A stretch of 64,000 bases of DNA, from assembly GCF_902506065.1 (NCBI RefSeq), contig NZ_LR732912.1:528529-592528 (forward strand), given 5' to 3'. The notes below the pieces were generated by a model. That model ran no database searches. It was given only the letters and a program-made list of their open reading frames with translations, and was not told the DNA's origin. The number at the start of each line of letters is the position of its first letter. The first letter of the stretch is position 1. Position numbers and translations under genes: made by a program. Below are positions 1 to 9,000 of this stretch, piece after piece. The DNA is from Arthrobacter sp. 9V. Lineage in GTDB: Bacteria; Actinomycetota; Actinomycetes; Actinomycetales; Micrococcaceae.

Positions 1-12
1 AGAAGAATTCCT

Positions 13-2001
13 ATGGCAACCGGCACCGCCGCCGTTGACGCGCCACCCCTGACGCCCCTGCTGACCGCTTGGGGTGAGTCAGCAGGCGCATCCGCTTTGA
101 AGCAGACACTTGTTGGCTCCCGTAATCGCCTCACCGTTCGTCCAGCGTCCGACGCCGGGTGGCAGCTCGCTGCTGCCAGCCCCCTTTCCGAGCTGCGTAC
201 CCTGGCAAATGCGGATGCCGGGACGCCGTGGCCCCAGCCACTGGTCTCGCACTACGCGCGCTACTTCCGGGACGGAAACCGCACGGCGTATGAGGGACTG
301 GTGGCGGGCCGGCAGCAGCGGCTGACGCGCGCCGTCGTGATGGCTGCCTTGGGTGGTCCCTCTGATGACGGCTGGCTCGACGAAGTGATTGATGGCGCGT
401 ACCTCCTGTGTGAGCAGAGCTCGTGGAGTTGGGCCGCGCATGATGACGTGTTCACGCGCGACGGCGAGGTGGTCCCGGACCGTTCCCGGCCGTATCTGGA
501 CCTCGGTGCAGGAGAAGTGGTGGCTCAGCTCGCGTGGCTGGACCATGTGCTGGGTTCTCTGCTGGATGAACGCGCCCCCGGTCTCCGTCGGCGGATCCGC
601 CTGGAGACGAACGAACGCGTGATCCGCCCGTTCCTGGACCGCCTCGACTGGCACTGGCTGGGCTTGGACGGTGATGTCCACAACTGGAACCCATGGATCC
701 ACTCGAACATCATTGTGGCAGCGCTATTGCTGGTGGACGACCCGGGGCTGCAGGCGGAGGTGGTTGCCCGCTGTATTGAAGGATTGGACCGTTTCCTCGC
801 CTCCATCCCGGCTGATGGCGCCATCGACGAGGGCTTCGCCTACTGGTGGAACGGTGCCGGGCGTGCGCTGGAAGGCCTCGCTTTGCTGGAGGAGGCAAGT
901 GGCGGTGTCCTGAATCCTGACCTGCCCGTGATCCGTGCACTGGTGGCCTTCCCGCACCGGATGCATCTGGGCAACCGGTGGTTCCTGAACGTGGCCGACG
1001 GTCCGGCCCGAGCCCACCACGGATTGCCGTGGGGAATGCTGCACCGATGGGCTGTCCGGCTGGGGGACTCTGAGGCCGCCGCACATGCCGCAACGTTTGC
1101 CGCCGTCGAGCCCGAACCCAAAGCCGCCGCCGGACTGGGCCGCGTCCTCACCCAACTCACCTCCCGCCCCCAACTAGGGGACAGCAAACGTCGCAATGAG
1201 GGCCCATTGGGACATGTGCTGTCCCCCAGTTGGGGGACGTACCTGCCATCGGTCCAGATCATGGTGGCGCGGCAAACTCCGGGCTCCTCGGATGGGCTCA
1301 CGCTCGCGGCGAAGGGCGGACACAACGGCGAGCACCACAACCACCGCGACGTGGGCTCAGTGGTGGTGGCCGTGGACGGTGTGCCGTTGCTGGTGGATGC
1401 CGGCCAGCCCACCTACACCGCCCAAACGTTCGGACCTGATCGGTACCTGATCCGGGCCATGCAGAGCGCCTGGCACAGCGTGCCGGCGCCGTTCGGACTG
1501 GAACAGGGGACCGGGCCCTCGTTTGCGGCAACCGTTCTGCAGGAACCCACCGCCGAGGAACCGACGCTCGCCCTGGGACTCGGGGCTGCCTACGGCCTGG
1601 ACCACGCCGAGCAGTGGATCCGAACCTCGCTCATGAACCGCGAGCTGGGGACTGTGGTGATTGACGACCGCTGGAACCTGCCGGCTGGCACGGAGGGAAC
1701 GCACCCGCCAGAGGGAACGCACGACGTCGACATCACCTATCTGATGTCCGGCACTGTCCGCGTCGGTTCAGACGCGACGGCAACCATCACGCCTGAGGGG
1801 ATTCCGGCCGTGGAAACCAACAGAGGGCTGCATCTCCGCTGGAAGCCGGCCACCGCCGTCGTACTGGTGGACGAATGGCTCCTGGACGATCCGCTCCTGG
1901 GAGATATCTGGGGCGAAAAGCTGACCCGGCTCCGATTCCGCATGCCCGCCGAAAACCGCGCTTCCGGCGCATTCACCCTCACAGTGGAGGCAACACCTTG
2001 A
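13..2001 (+). CDS. Heparinase II/III family protein (polysaccharide lyase-like)
   Basis: Likely degrades an acidic (uronate-containing) polysaccharide or oligosaccharide by beta-elimination. Seen: 662 residues, an N-terminal half consistent with an alpha/alpha toroid, and the family's conserved block near residues 435-470 (HNGEHHNHRD followed by VDGVPLLVDAGQPTY), where the catalytic His/Tyr region and start of the beta-sandwich lie in heparinase II/III proteins. No signal peptide is visible, so it probably acts in the cytoplasm on imported oligosaccharides. The ATG has a weak AGAAG just upstream at the window edge, so a longer protein is not fully excluded. Its TGA overlaps the TTG of the next gene, which indicates translational coupling. 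Substrate cannot be told from sequence. Confidence 0.85.
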   Translation: MATGTAAVDAPPLTPLLTAWGESAGASALKQTLVGSRNRLTVRPASDAGWQLAAASPLSELRTLANADAGTPWPQPLVSHYARYFRDGNRTAYEGLVAGRQQRLTRAVVMAALGGPSDDGWLDEVIDGAYLLCEQSSWSWAAHDDVFTRDGEVVPDRSRPYLDLGAGEVVAQLAWLDHVLGSLLDERAPGLRRRIRLETNERVIRPFLDRLDWHWLGLDGDVHNWNPWIHSNIIVAALLLVDDPGLQAEVVARCIEGLDRFLASIPADGAIDEGFAYWWNGAGRALEGLALLEEASGGVLNPDLPVIRALVAFPHRMHLGNRWFLNVADGPARAHHGLPWGMLHRWAVRLGDSEAAAHAATFAAVEPEPKAAAGLGRVLTQLTSRPQLGDSKRRNEGPLGHVLSPSWGTYLPSVQIMVARQTPGSSDGLTLAAKGGHNGEHHNHRDVGSVVVAVDGVPLLVDAGQPTYTAQTFGPDRYLIRAMQSAWHSVPAPFGLEQGTGPSFAATVLQEPTAEEPTLALGLGAAYGLDHAEQWIRTSLMNRELGTVVIDDRWNLPAGTEGTHPPEGTHDVDITYLMSGTVRVGSDATATITPEGIPAVETNRGLHLRWKPATAVVLVDEWLLDDPLLGDIWGEKLTRLRFRMPAENRASGAFTLTVEATP

Positions 2002-3149
2002 GTTCCGAACAGACGCCCGAAATGGGCGGAAAGTCGCTGTTTTCGCTGCAACGACGTGAGCGTCTCATGGAGGAGCTGCGTGCCCATGGCGCCATCACTG
2101 TGCGCGATATCGCGGTGAAACTGGGCGTCAGTGAGTTGACCATCCGACGCGATGTGAACACCTTGGCGGACGAAGGCCTTGTCTCGCGTGTTCACGGGGG
2201 TGCTACGCTGCCCAGCCCCTTGGATCGATCGGCGGCTGTGGGACGGCCCTCGGCTCACAGCTACTCAATCGGCATGGTGGTTCCGTCCTTGGACTATTAC
2301 TGGCCGCAAGTGATTTCCGGTGCACGTGGAGAGGCCGAGGTCCAGAATCTCCGTATCCTGGTGCGCGGCTCCGCCTACGATGCAGCCGATAACCGCCGCC
2401 AGGTCCAGGCACTCTTGGATACGCAGAACATTGACGGCCTGATTGTGGCCCCGGATATGGGTGGTGAGCACGGCAAAGAGCTTCTCCGCTGGCTCAATGC
2501 GTTGCCCATTCCGGTGATCATGGCCGAGCGTCGGGCGCCGTCGGAGATCCCGTCGCACCGCCTTGAATGGGTGGCCACGGATCATTCCTTCGGTGCCGGG
2601 ATGGCCGTACGGCATTTGTGGCAAGAGGGGCACCGGATGATCGGTTGCCTCACCGATTCCACCAGTCCCACCAGTCCCCACGTGGTCCGCGGTTGGAAGC
2701 AGGCCCTGAACGCTTTGAAGATCCCCCTGGACAAGTCCATCCACGAGGATTCGGCCAAGCTGGACAACGGCGACCGCGCCCAGCACTTTGATCAGGTCCT
2801 GGAGCTCTGCCGTTCATCAGGGACCACCGCAATGTTGGTGCACTCCGATACCCAGGCCGTGGCGTTCGTACAGCACTGCGTGGACCGCGGGGTGGACGTC
2901 CCCGGCAGCATGGCGATCGTTGGATACGACGACGAAGTTGCCTACCTTGCCGAGCCTGCGATTTCCGCGGTTCGACCACCCAAAAGCTATGTGGGCAAAG
3001 TGGCGGTGCAGCTCATGGCTGCCCGCCTGGCCGAAGGAAGGATGCGCCCTGTGCATCGGATTGACCTGAACCCTGAGCTGATTGTGCGCGATTCTTCGTT
3101 AGGTGCACCGCGAGGGCTTGCAGGTGTACTGCTGGAGGACTCGCTCTGA
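1998..3149 (+). CDS. DeoR-type HTH / LacI-type sugar-binding hybrid transcriptional regulator
   Basis: Regulator predicted to control the surrounding polysaccharide-use operon. Seen: residues about 15-70 form a DeoR-style winged helix (QRRERLMEEL, ITVRDIAVKLGVSELTIRRD, GLVSRVHGGATLP). Residues about 90-370 form a LacI/periplasmic-binding-protein-like effector domain (SIGMVVPSLDYYWPQ, VIGYDDEVA-type segment, PPKSYVGKVAVQLM). I choose TTG 1998 because GGAGG at 1986-1990 sits 7 nt upstream and the start forms a TTGA overlap with the previous stop. An in-frame ATG at 1875 lies deep inside the previous gene and has no such support. Length 383 aa. The DNA-binding and sugar-binding modules come from different families; such hybrids are known in actinobacteria. 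Inducer is inferred to be a sugar product of the neighbouring enzymes. Confidence 0.87.
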   Translation: MSSEQTPEMGGKSLFSLQRRERLMEELRAHGAITVRDIAVKLGVSELTIRRDVNTLADEGLVSRVHGGATLPSPLDRSAAVGRPSAHSYSIGMVVPSLDYYWPQVISGARGEAEVQNLRILVRGSAYDAADNRRQVQALLDTQNIDGLIVAPDMGGEHGKELLRWLNALPIPVIMAERRAPSEIPSHRLEWVATDHSFGAGMAVRHLWQEGHRMIGCLTDSTSPTSPHVVRGWKQALNALKIPLDKSIHEDSAKLDNGDRAQHFDQVLELCRSSGTTAMLVHSDTQAVAFVQHCVDRGVDVPGSMAIVGYDDEVAYLAEPAISAVRPPKSYVGKVAVQLMAARLAEGRMRPVHRIDLNPELIVRDSSLGAPRGLAGVLLEDSL

Positions 3150-5101
3150 TGACTCTTGTCCTGCCCCCTTTGGACCACGCGCTTTCCCCATACACCGGCC
3201 TGACCCGCGAGCACTGGTGCGCGTACGCGGATCACCTCCTGCGTTCTGCCCACCGTTTTGGGACCGAGGACCACGCCAACATCCACTTGCCCGGAGCAAA
3301 CAGCCGGTACGGCCCGCGAAGCGATTCACTCGAAGCCTTCGCCCGGACGTTCCTCCTGGCCTCCTTCCGGATTGCAGGCGACCCCGCCAGCACCGGGTGG
3401 ATCGCCCAGTGGTATGCCGACGGCCTGGACGCCGGAACCAATCCCGCCAACCCTGACCGGTGGCCGACGCCAGGTGAGCTGGGGCAGGCGAAGGTTGAGG
3501 CGGCGTCGTTGGCTGTTGGTTTGGCGTTGACGCGTGACGTGCTGTGGGACAAGCTCCCGGAGCGCGTGCAGGAGCAACTCATTGCCTGGTTTGAGACTGT
3601 GATCGGTGAGGAGTATCCGCCCATCAACTGGGTGTGGTTCCAGATTGTGGTGGAGACGTTCCTTGCATCAGTTGGTGGCCGGTACTCGGACGAGGACATC
3701 GACGCCGGACTCGCCATCCACGATTCGCTGTACCGGGGCGGTGGCTGGTTCGCCGACGGTCCCGAACGCGCCTACGACCATTACGTTGGCTGGGCTTTCC
3801 AGGTGTACCCGCAGCTTTGGGCGCTGATGGCTCCCAACGATCCCCGCGTTGCCGCCCGCAAGAAGCTCGACGGCGATCGGTTGGCTGATTTCCTGGACGA
3901 CGCCGCGTACCTTGTGGGGGCAAACGGAGCCCCGCTCATTCAAGGCCGGAGTTTGATCTACCGGTTCGCGGCGGCCGCACCATTCTGGGTGGGGGAGTTG
4001 TCCGGGCACACGCGTTTGGCTCCCGGCATGGCCCGCCGTGCAGCGTCCGGAATGCTGGATTACTTTGCCCGGCACGGGTCCATCACCGGGGACGGGCTTC
4101 TCTCCATCGGCTGGCAGGGAGAATTCGCCGGGATGAAGCAGGCCTACTCCGGTGCTGGATCACCGTATTGGGCTGCGAAGGGCATGCTGGGCCTGGTGCT
4201 GCCGGCGGATCACCTGGCCTGGACCTCCGTTGAAGCTCCCCTGCCCGTTGAGGTTGCGGACACTCAGCGGCTGATCAAAGCGCCGGGTTGGCAGATTGAC
4301 GGTACCCGCGCGGACGGCGTGGTCCGGATCCGGAACCATGCCACGGATCACGCTGTTGTTGGCTCCGTGGTGGCTGATTCGCCGCTGTATGCCCGGATTG
4401 GGTACTCGACTCACACGTTCCCGGACCTCACGCCGGAGTCCGTGGACAACGCGGTGGCGTTCCTTGACTCCTCTGAACGGCTGACGCACCGGACGGGGTT
4501 CGAACACCTCGGGTCCTTTGCCGAAGGTGGCTTCCAGGTTGGCGCGTCGCGGTTCACAGCCCACTGGATTGAACCCGATCCTGATGCCGGCCCCGATCAC
4601 GGCAGCGGAGTTGCAGGGGTTGCGACTCCAGGGCCCTCGGTCACGGTGGTTTCAGTGACGCGGGGTGCGGTGGAACTCAGGCTGGTGCGGGTAACGGGTG
4701 CTGCAGGTGCTTCGGGTGCTTCGGGTGCCTCTGGTGCCTCCGCCGGTTCGGGTGCTGCGTTGCGGATTGGCGGATGGCCTGTGGATGCCGCGTCGTCAGC
4801 AACCAGTACCATCCGCCCTGTTCCCGGGTACGGCCTGGCGTTGGATTCGTCCGGGACGTTCGCCCGCCCCGGCGCCCACCCCATGGGCTCGGAGCTCACC
4901 ATTCCCTGGGTGGGTACCGCAGGCTCCTCGCACGACGGCGACTATGCCGCCGTCGTCGTTCTCGCCGGTGACGGAGGTGCTTCGCAGGACGCAGGTGTCA
5001 CGTTTGTTGCCGGGGAAGGGGAGGGCGAGGGAGAGTTCGTGTTCCCCGACGGTGCTTCAATAACCCTCGCCGAACTGTGGCCCGCCCATTTCGATGCCTA
5101 G
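3149..5101 (+). CDS. DUF2264 domain-containing protein
   Basis: Belongs by sequence to the DUF2264 family (early motif SRYGPRSDSLEAFARTFLLASFR; aromatic/Trp-rich core such as NWVWFQIVVETFL and GGWFADGPERAYDHYVGWAF). These are (alpha/alpha) toroid-like proteins often encoded with polysaccharide lyases and glycoside hydrolases; the catalytic role is not established. 650 aa, no signal peptide. ATG overlaps the regulator's stop (ATGA) with GGAGG at 3134-3138, so all three genes form one operon. Oddity: residues about 515-540 contain a low-complexity run of Gly-Ala-Ser triplets that looks like a recent repeat expansion or interdomain linker. Confidence 0.83.
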   Translation: MTLVLPPLDHALSPYTGLTREHWCAYADHLLRSAHRFGTEDHANIHLPGANSRYGPRSDSLEAFARTFLLASFRIAGDPASTGWIAQWYADGLDAGTNPANPDRWPTPGELGQAKVEAASLAVGLALTRDVLWDKLPERVQEQLIAWFETVIGEEYPPINWVWFQIVVETFLASVGGRYSDEDIDAGLAIHDSLYRGGGWFADGPERAYDHYVGWAFQVYPQLWALMAPNDPRVAARKKLDGDRLADFLDDAAYLVGANGAPLIQGRSLIYRFAAAAPFWVGELSGHTRLAPGMARRAASGMLDYFARHGSITGDGLLSIGWQGEFAGMKQAYSGAGSPYWAAKGMLGLVLPADHLAWTSVEAPLPVEVADTQRLIKAPGWQIDGTRADGVVRIRNHATDHAVVGSVVADSPLYARIGYSTHTFPDLTPESVDNAVAFLDSSERLTHRTGFEHLGSFAEGGFQVGASRFTAHWIEPDPDAGPDHGSGVAGVATPGPSVTVVSVTRGAVELRLVRVTGAAGASGASGASGASAGSGAALRIGGWPVDAASSATSTIRPVPGYGLALDSSGTFARPGAHPMGSELTIPWVGTAGSSHDGDYAAVVVLAGDGGASQDAGVTFVAGEGEGEGEFVFPDGASITLAELWPAHFDA

Positions 5102-5151
5102 CTGCTGACCGTGCCGGGCGCACGGCATGGTGCGCAGGGAACCATCGAAAT
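5088..5151. repeat. Dispersed repeat copy 1 with 9-bp inverted repeat
   Basis: The 40 bases at 5111-5150 match 37177-37216 at 37 of 40 positions. The copy is flanked by a perfect 9-bp inverted repeat, ATTTCGATG (5088-5096) and CATCGAAAT (5143-5151), and contains the smaller stem GCGCAC/GTGCGC. It begins inside the 3' end of the DUF2264 gene and ends before the acetyltransferase, so it could act as a terminator or processing site. Confidence 0.6.
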
Positions 5152-5185
5152 CGGGTGACCAGCCAGGCTGCAGTAGGCTCGCGGA

Positions 5186-5986
5186 ATGACCCTCAGCGAA
5201 GACCGCGCACGTTTCCTTGATGCTTACGACGCCAACCTCCGTACCGACGCGGAGACGCCGAGTGCCATCAAAGTGACCCGGCACGGCCCGCTGCGTTGGG
5301 TGACGTTCATGAAGGGCCGCGGCTTCGTGACCTACCAGGACCTGGGCAACGTGGATGCGCCCACCGTCAGCCGGCTCGTCGCCGAGACGGTAGCCTACTT
5401 CCGCGCTGAACCTGACATCACCAGGGTGGAATGGAAATCGCGCGGGCATGATCGCGCGCCGGGTTTGCACGGAGCGCTCATCGAGAATGGCTTCACCCAG
5501 GACGAGCCCGAATCCATCATGATCGGCGAAGCGAAGGCGTTGAGCGCAGAGGTGCCGCTTCCCGAAGGCGTGACCCTCCGGCAGGTAACGGATGAAGCTG
5601 ATGTCCGGACGATGAGCGCGATGCAAGACGAGGTCTTCGGGGAACCTGTGTCAGATGAAATGGCCGATGCCCTGCTGCACAGGCTGTCCTTGCGCGATGG
5701 CATGCAGTTGTGGGTAGCTGAAGCTGACGGTCAGATTGTCAGCGCAGGACGCCTGGAGCCGGCGCCGGACACGTCCTTCGCCGGAATCTGGGGTGGTGCC
5801 ACGAGGAAAGAGTGGCGCGGTCGCGGGATCTACCGGGCTTTGACGGCCCGCCGTGCACAGGCCGCGCTGGACATGGGAAAGACCCTGATTCACAGCGACT
5901 CCACCGAATTTTCGCGGCCCATCCTGGAGCGCTCCGGCTTGCTCAAGGTCTCGACGACGACGCCGTACCGCTGGGTGCGCGGCTAG
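5186..5986 (+). CDS. GNAT family N-acetyltransferase
   Basis: Predicted acetyl-CoA-dependent N-acetyltransferase, cytoplasmic. Seen: 266 aa. The C-terminal half (about 130-266) has the GNAT core with the pyrophosphate-binding loop RGRGIYRALTARR, preceded by a beta strand ending in GIWGGATRKEW. The N-terminal half (about 1-125) looks like a degenerate first GNAT fold, a layout common in actinobacterial tandem-GNAT proteins. Start ATG at 5186 follows a short gap after the DUF2264 gene. It probably has its own transcript. Acceptor substrate unknown. Confidence 0.8.
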   Translation: MTLSEDRARFLDAYDANLRTDAETPSAIKVTRHGPLRWVTFMKGRGFVTYQDLGNVDAPTVSRLVAETVAYFRAEPDITRVEWKSRGHDRAPGLHGALIENGFTQDEPESIMIGEAKALSAEVPLPEGVTLRQVTDEADVRTMSAMQDEVFGEPVSDEMADALLHRLSLRDGMQLWVAEADGQIVSAGRLEPAPDTSFAGIWGGATRKEWRGRGIYRALTARRAQAALDMGKTLIHSDSTEFSRPILERSGLLKVSTTTPYRWVRG

Positions 5987-6003
5987 GCAGAAACGGCGCG
6001 AGC

Positions 6004-6028
6004 CTCCTCCCGCGCATAGCAGGAGGAG
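6004..6028. terminator. Hairpin between convergent genes
   Basis: CTCCTCC (6004-6010) and GGAGGAG (6022-6028) form a perfect 7-bp stem with an 11-nt loop between the convergent acetyltransferase and glycosidase genes. There is no clear U-tract, so terminator function is inferred from position. Confidence 0.4.
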
Positions 6029-6049
6029 ACCCGAACCGTTACTGAGGAC

Positions 6050-9000
6050 CTACTTCCCGGCCGCGAAACTGCTCACGCACTGCCCTTGGTTGGTGAACAC
6101 GGGCGATGGGCTGTTCTTCCAGCCGTCGCTCTTGCACGCGTCCTTGCCCGTGGACACTGTCACGCTGTACTGCTTGGCGGTGCCGTCCGGTGCTGTCACG
6201 GTGACTACCGCCGTCGGGTTCTCAGCGGTGGGCTGCTGGACGGTCACCTTTGCGTTGGTGTCCAGCGGGTAGCCGACGACGGCGGGAGTCGCCGTGGGTG
6301 TCAGCACTCTGTAGTCGGTGGTCGCCGGGTGGAAGCCGATAACCGAGGCCTGGTTGACGAGGAGCCGGCCGAGGTCGGCCAGTCCGGCGTCGGCCAGGCG
6401 GGAACCCGCGATGGCAACCTCAGCGATCTTCGTGTACGAAGCCGTGGTCATGAACGAAACCCTGATCCCGCGGGTGGTGACGGGGTCGAAGCGGACGGTT
6501 GTCGGTGAAGAAATGGAGAGTCCCGTGATGGTTCCCGCGGAGGTGTCCTTCCACGCTCCGGAGGCATCCTGATACTGGACCTTGAGGCTTTGGGCGGCCT
6601 TTTCCGCAGACGTCACGGTCACAGAGGAAACGGTGTAGTCGCGGCCGAAGGCGTAGCTCAGGTTGTCACCCGCCCGGCCACCGCTGACCCAATTGGACCA
6701 GCGCGTGGAGGCGTTGGCATCGCAGGTGTTCTTGGCAATGTAGGAGCCCTCGGTGTAGCTCGCCGTGACAGAAGTGGTGGGATCGTCCTTGCAGATATTG
6801 CTGCTGGGAACCCGGTCCACCACCAGCACTGTGAGGCTCGCAGGCAGTGAACCCGCCGTGCCGGGAACTGTCACTGAGCCGGTGGACTGCAGGGCGGATT
6901 CTGAGAGAGAAGCCCAGTCCCACGTGACCGGGAGCGGGTTACGGGCCGGGCCATCGCCGATTTGTCCGGGGACGGACGTGGGCGCGGCAGCCTGGACTTC
7001 GGCCACAGTAGAACCGATTCCCACTGTGACGGACGCCGGATCTGTGGCCACGTATTGCCCAACGGTCACCGTCAGCAGGGCATCAGTGAACGCCTGCCCG
7101 TAGGGATCAAGGCCCGACCCCTGGAGGGTCACTTTCCCTTCCTTCTGCCAAACCGAAGGGTCAACTGCGGACCAGGTAACGGCCAGCGGCTTTCCCGGAC
7201 CCGCCGCGTACAGGGGAGTGACGGTGCTGGGCAGGACAGGTGCCACGCCGGGAAGCGTGCTCAATTCAACGGGCGTGACGCCCATGAGCTTCAGATCCGC
7301 AATGTCTGTAGAGGCCCACGCCTGGTGTGGGTTGGCCCATGCGGTTGCTGTGGTTCCTGTGGACGATGCCAGAGCCACAGACGTTCCCGCTGCGGTCTGG
7401 TTGCCTGTAACCTGCAGGGCAATCGCAGCGCCCGCATTCACCAGGGACCATTGCTTGCCGTTCTCAGTAGTTACTATCCACTGTGCAGAAGGAGTCGCTT
7501 TGGCTTGATCCAGCGTCAGAGAACCCAGCGTTGCCGCACCGCTCTGGCTGCCGTTGAGCACACCACCGTTGCCGGTGAGAACCTTGCCATCCTTGTTGGT
7601 CAGAACCCAACGGCGATCGTTCGCAAACTCGTCGTCAGCGTTCACGGCGTTGAATGTCCACATCTGCGGAGCCACGCCAGCGGCATCGGTGCCCAGTTCT
7701 TCGATGGAGGCGGTACCGTTCGCACGCCCGGTCAGGTACTTCCCGCTGGCCTCACCGCTGAGGTGGTAGCTGTGACCGTCCTGCACAGGTGCGGCGTCGT
7801 CCGAAACTCCACTGACGCCGTCGACGACGAACGTCACCACTGATGCGGCAGGAACCTCAAGCGTGGCGGACTTGGCTGCAGTGTCCACGGCAACCGGAGT
7901 GCCCTTCACCAGCGCGTTCTTCTCGATGTCATCCAACGGCGACTTGGTGGTGACCACTGGCGTGACTTTGGCGCCGGGAGCAATTGAGCCGAAGCGGCTG
8001 AGATCCAAGGTGACCTTTTCCGGCGTCGGGGTGTCATTGAAGTGGACCAGTGTGGCGCCGTTTCCGTCGGCGCGGAGTGCGCTGGCGGTCTTGGCGTTGT
8101 CGTTTTGGATCAGGAAGTCACCGGGACGGATGTAGTGCGTGAAGTTCCGGGTGGTGTTGTACTTCTGGTTGGTCAGGACTTTGCATTTGGCTTGGTCTCC
8201 GGTTGCGCCGTCATTGATGCGGCGGTTGGAGAAGCCTTCGCGGCCTTCGTAGTTGCAGTCGAAGTCAACGTAGATGGAACCCCAGCCCTTGTCCGCCTTT
8301 TCCTGCTTGTAGGTGTCCTCTACCGGCTGCCAGAACACCCAGGCGTCGGGTTCCAGCTCGCGGAGGTCATTGACCATTCGGCCCGCGATGCCCAGGCCGT
8401 TGGTGATGTTGGAGCGGTCCCAGCCGCTGGTGGAGTCGCCGAGCGCAGGGTTGCCGGTCCAAAAACCGCCAACCTCGCTCATCCACAGTGGCTTGTCCGT
8501 GGAGTTGGCGAGGTCGCGGACCCGGCGTCGATCATTGGTCCCGTAGGTGTGGACGTTGAGCTGGGCAACCGCGTCCTTGGCTTCCTGGCTGTAGCCGTTC
8601 CAGTTGGTCATGAACTTGGTGGGGTCGGTCTCGTCCATCGCGGAGATGACGGCGTCCGTGGTGCCTTTTTCCAGCTCGGAAGCCAGTAGTTTGGTCACGC
8701 GGTCCTGGGCTGCCGGGTAAATCAGTGCGCCTTCCTGCTTCTGCGTGTAGCTGGTGGGCGGTTTGCCCGTGGCGGCGTCGATGTCCGTACCCCAGTAGCC
8801 GGAGTTCGGCTCGTTGAACGGATCAATGGTGTCCACGGTAACGCCGCTGCCTTTTTCAAGAAGCTCGACGGCGTTCCTCATGTAGGCGGCGAACTTCGCT
8901 TCCGCTTCGGGCAGCAGATTCTCGCCCTTGGCGGGGTTGACTTGGCCGGACACGTAGCCGCTCTTGGTCATGAACCATGGAGGGGAGTTACTGAAGGCTT

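Noticed and set aside
1875..1997. N-terminal extension of the DeoR/LacI regulator from ATG 1875
   Set aside because: It lies wholly inside the heparinase gene, has no family similarity, and TTG 1998 has an ideal ribosome-binding site and overlap with the preceding stop.
4495..4515. tRNA T-loop-like sequence GGTTCGAAC
   Set aside because: It is inside a coding region and no cloverleaf can be built around it.
6962..7843. Plus-strand open frame within the glycosidase
   Set aside because: Antisense to clearly coding Ig and carbohydrate-binding modules, no recognisable protein features.
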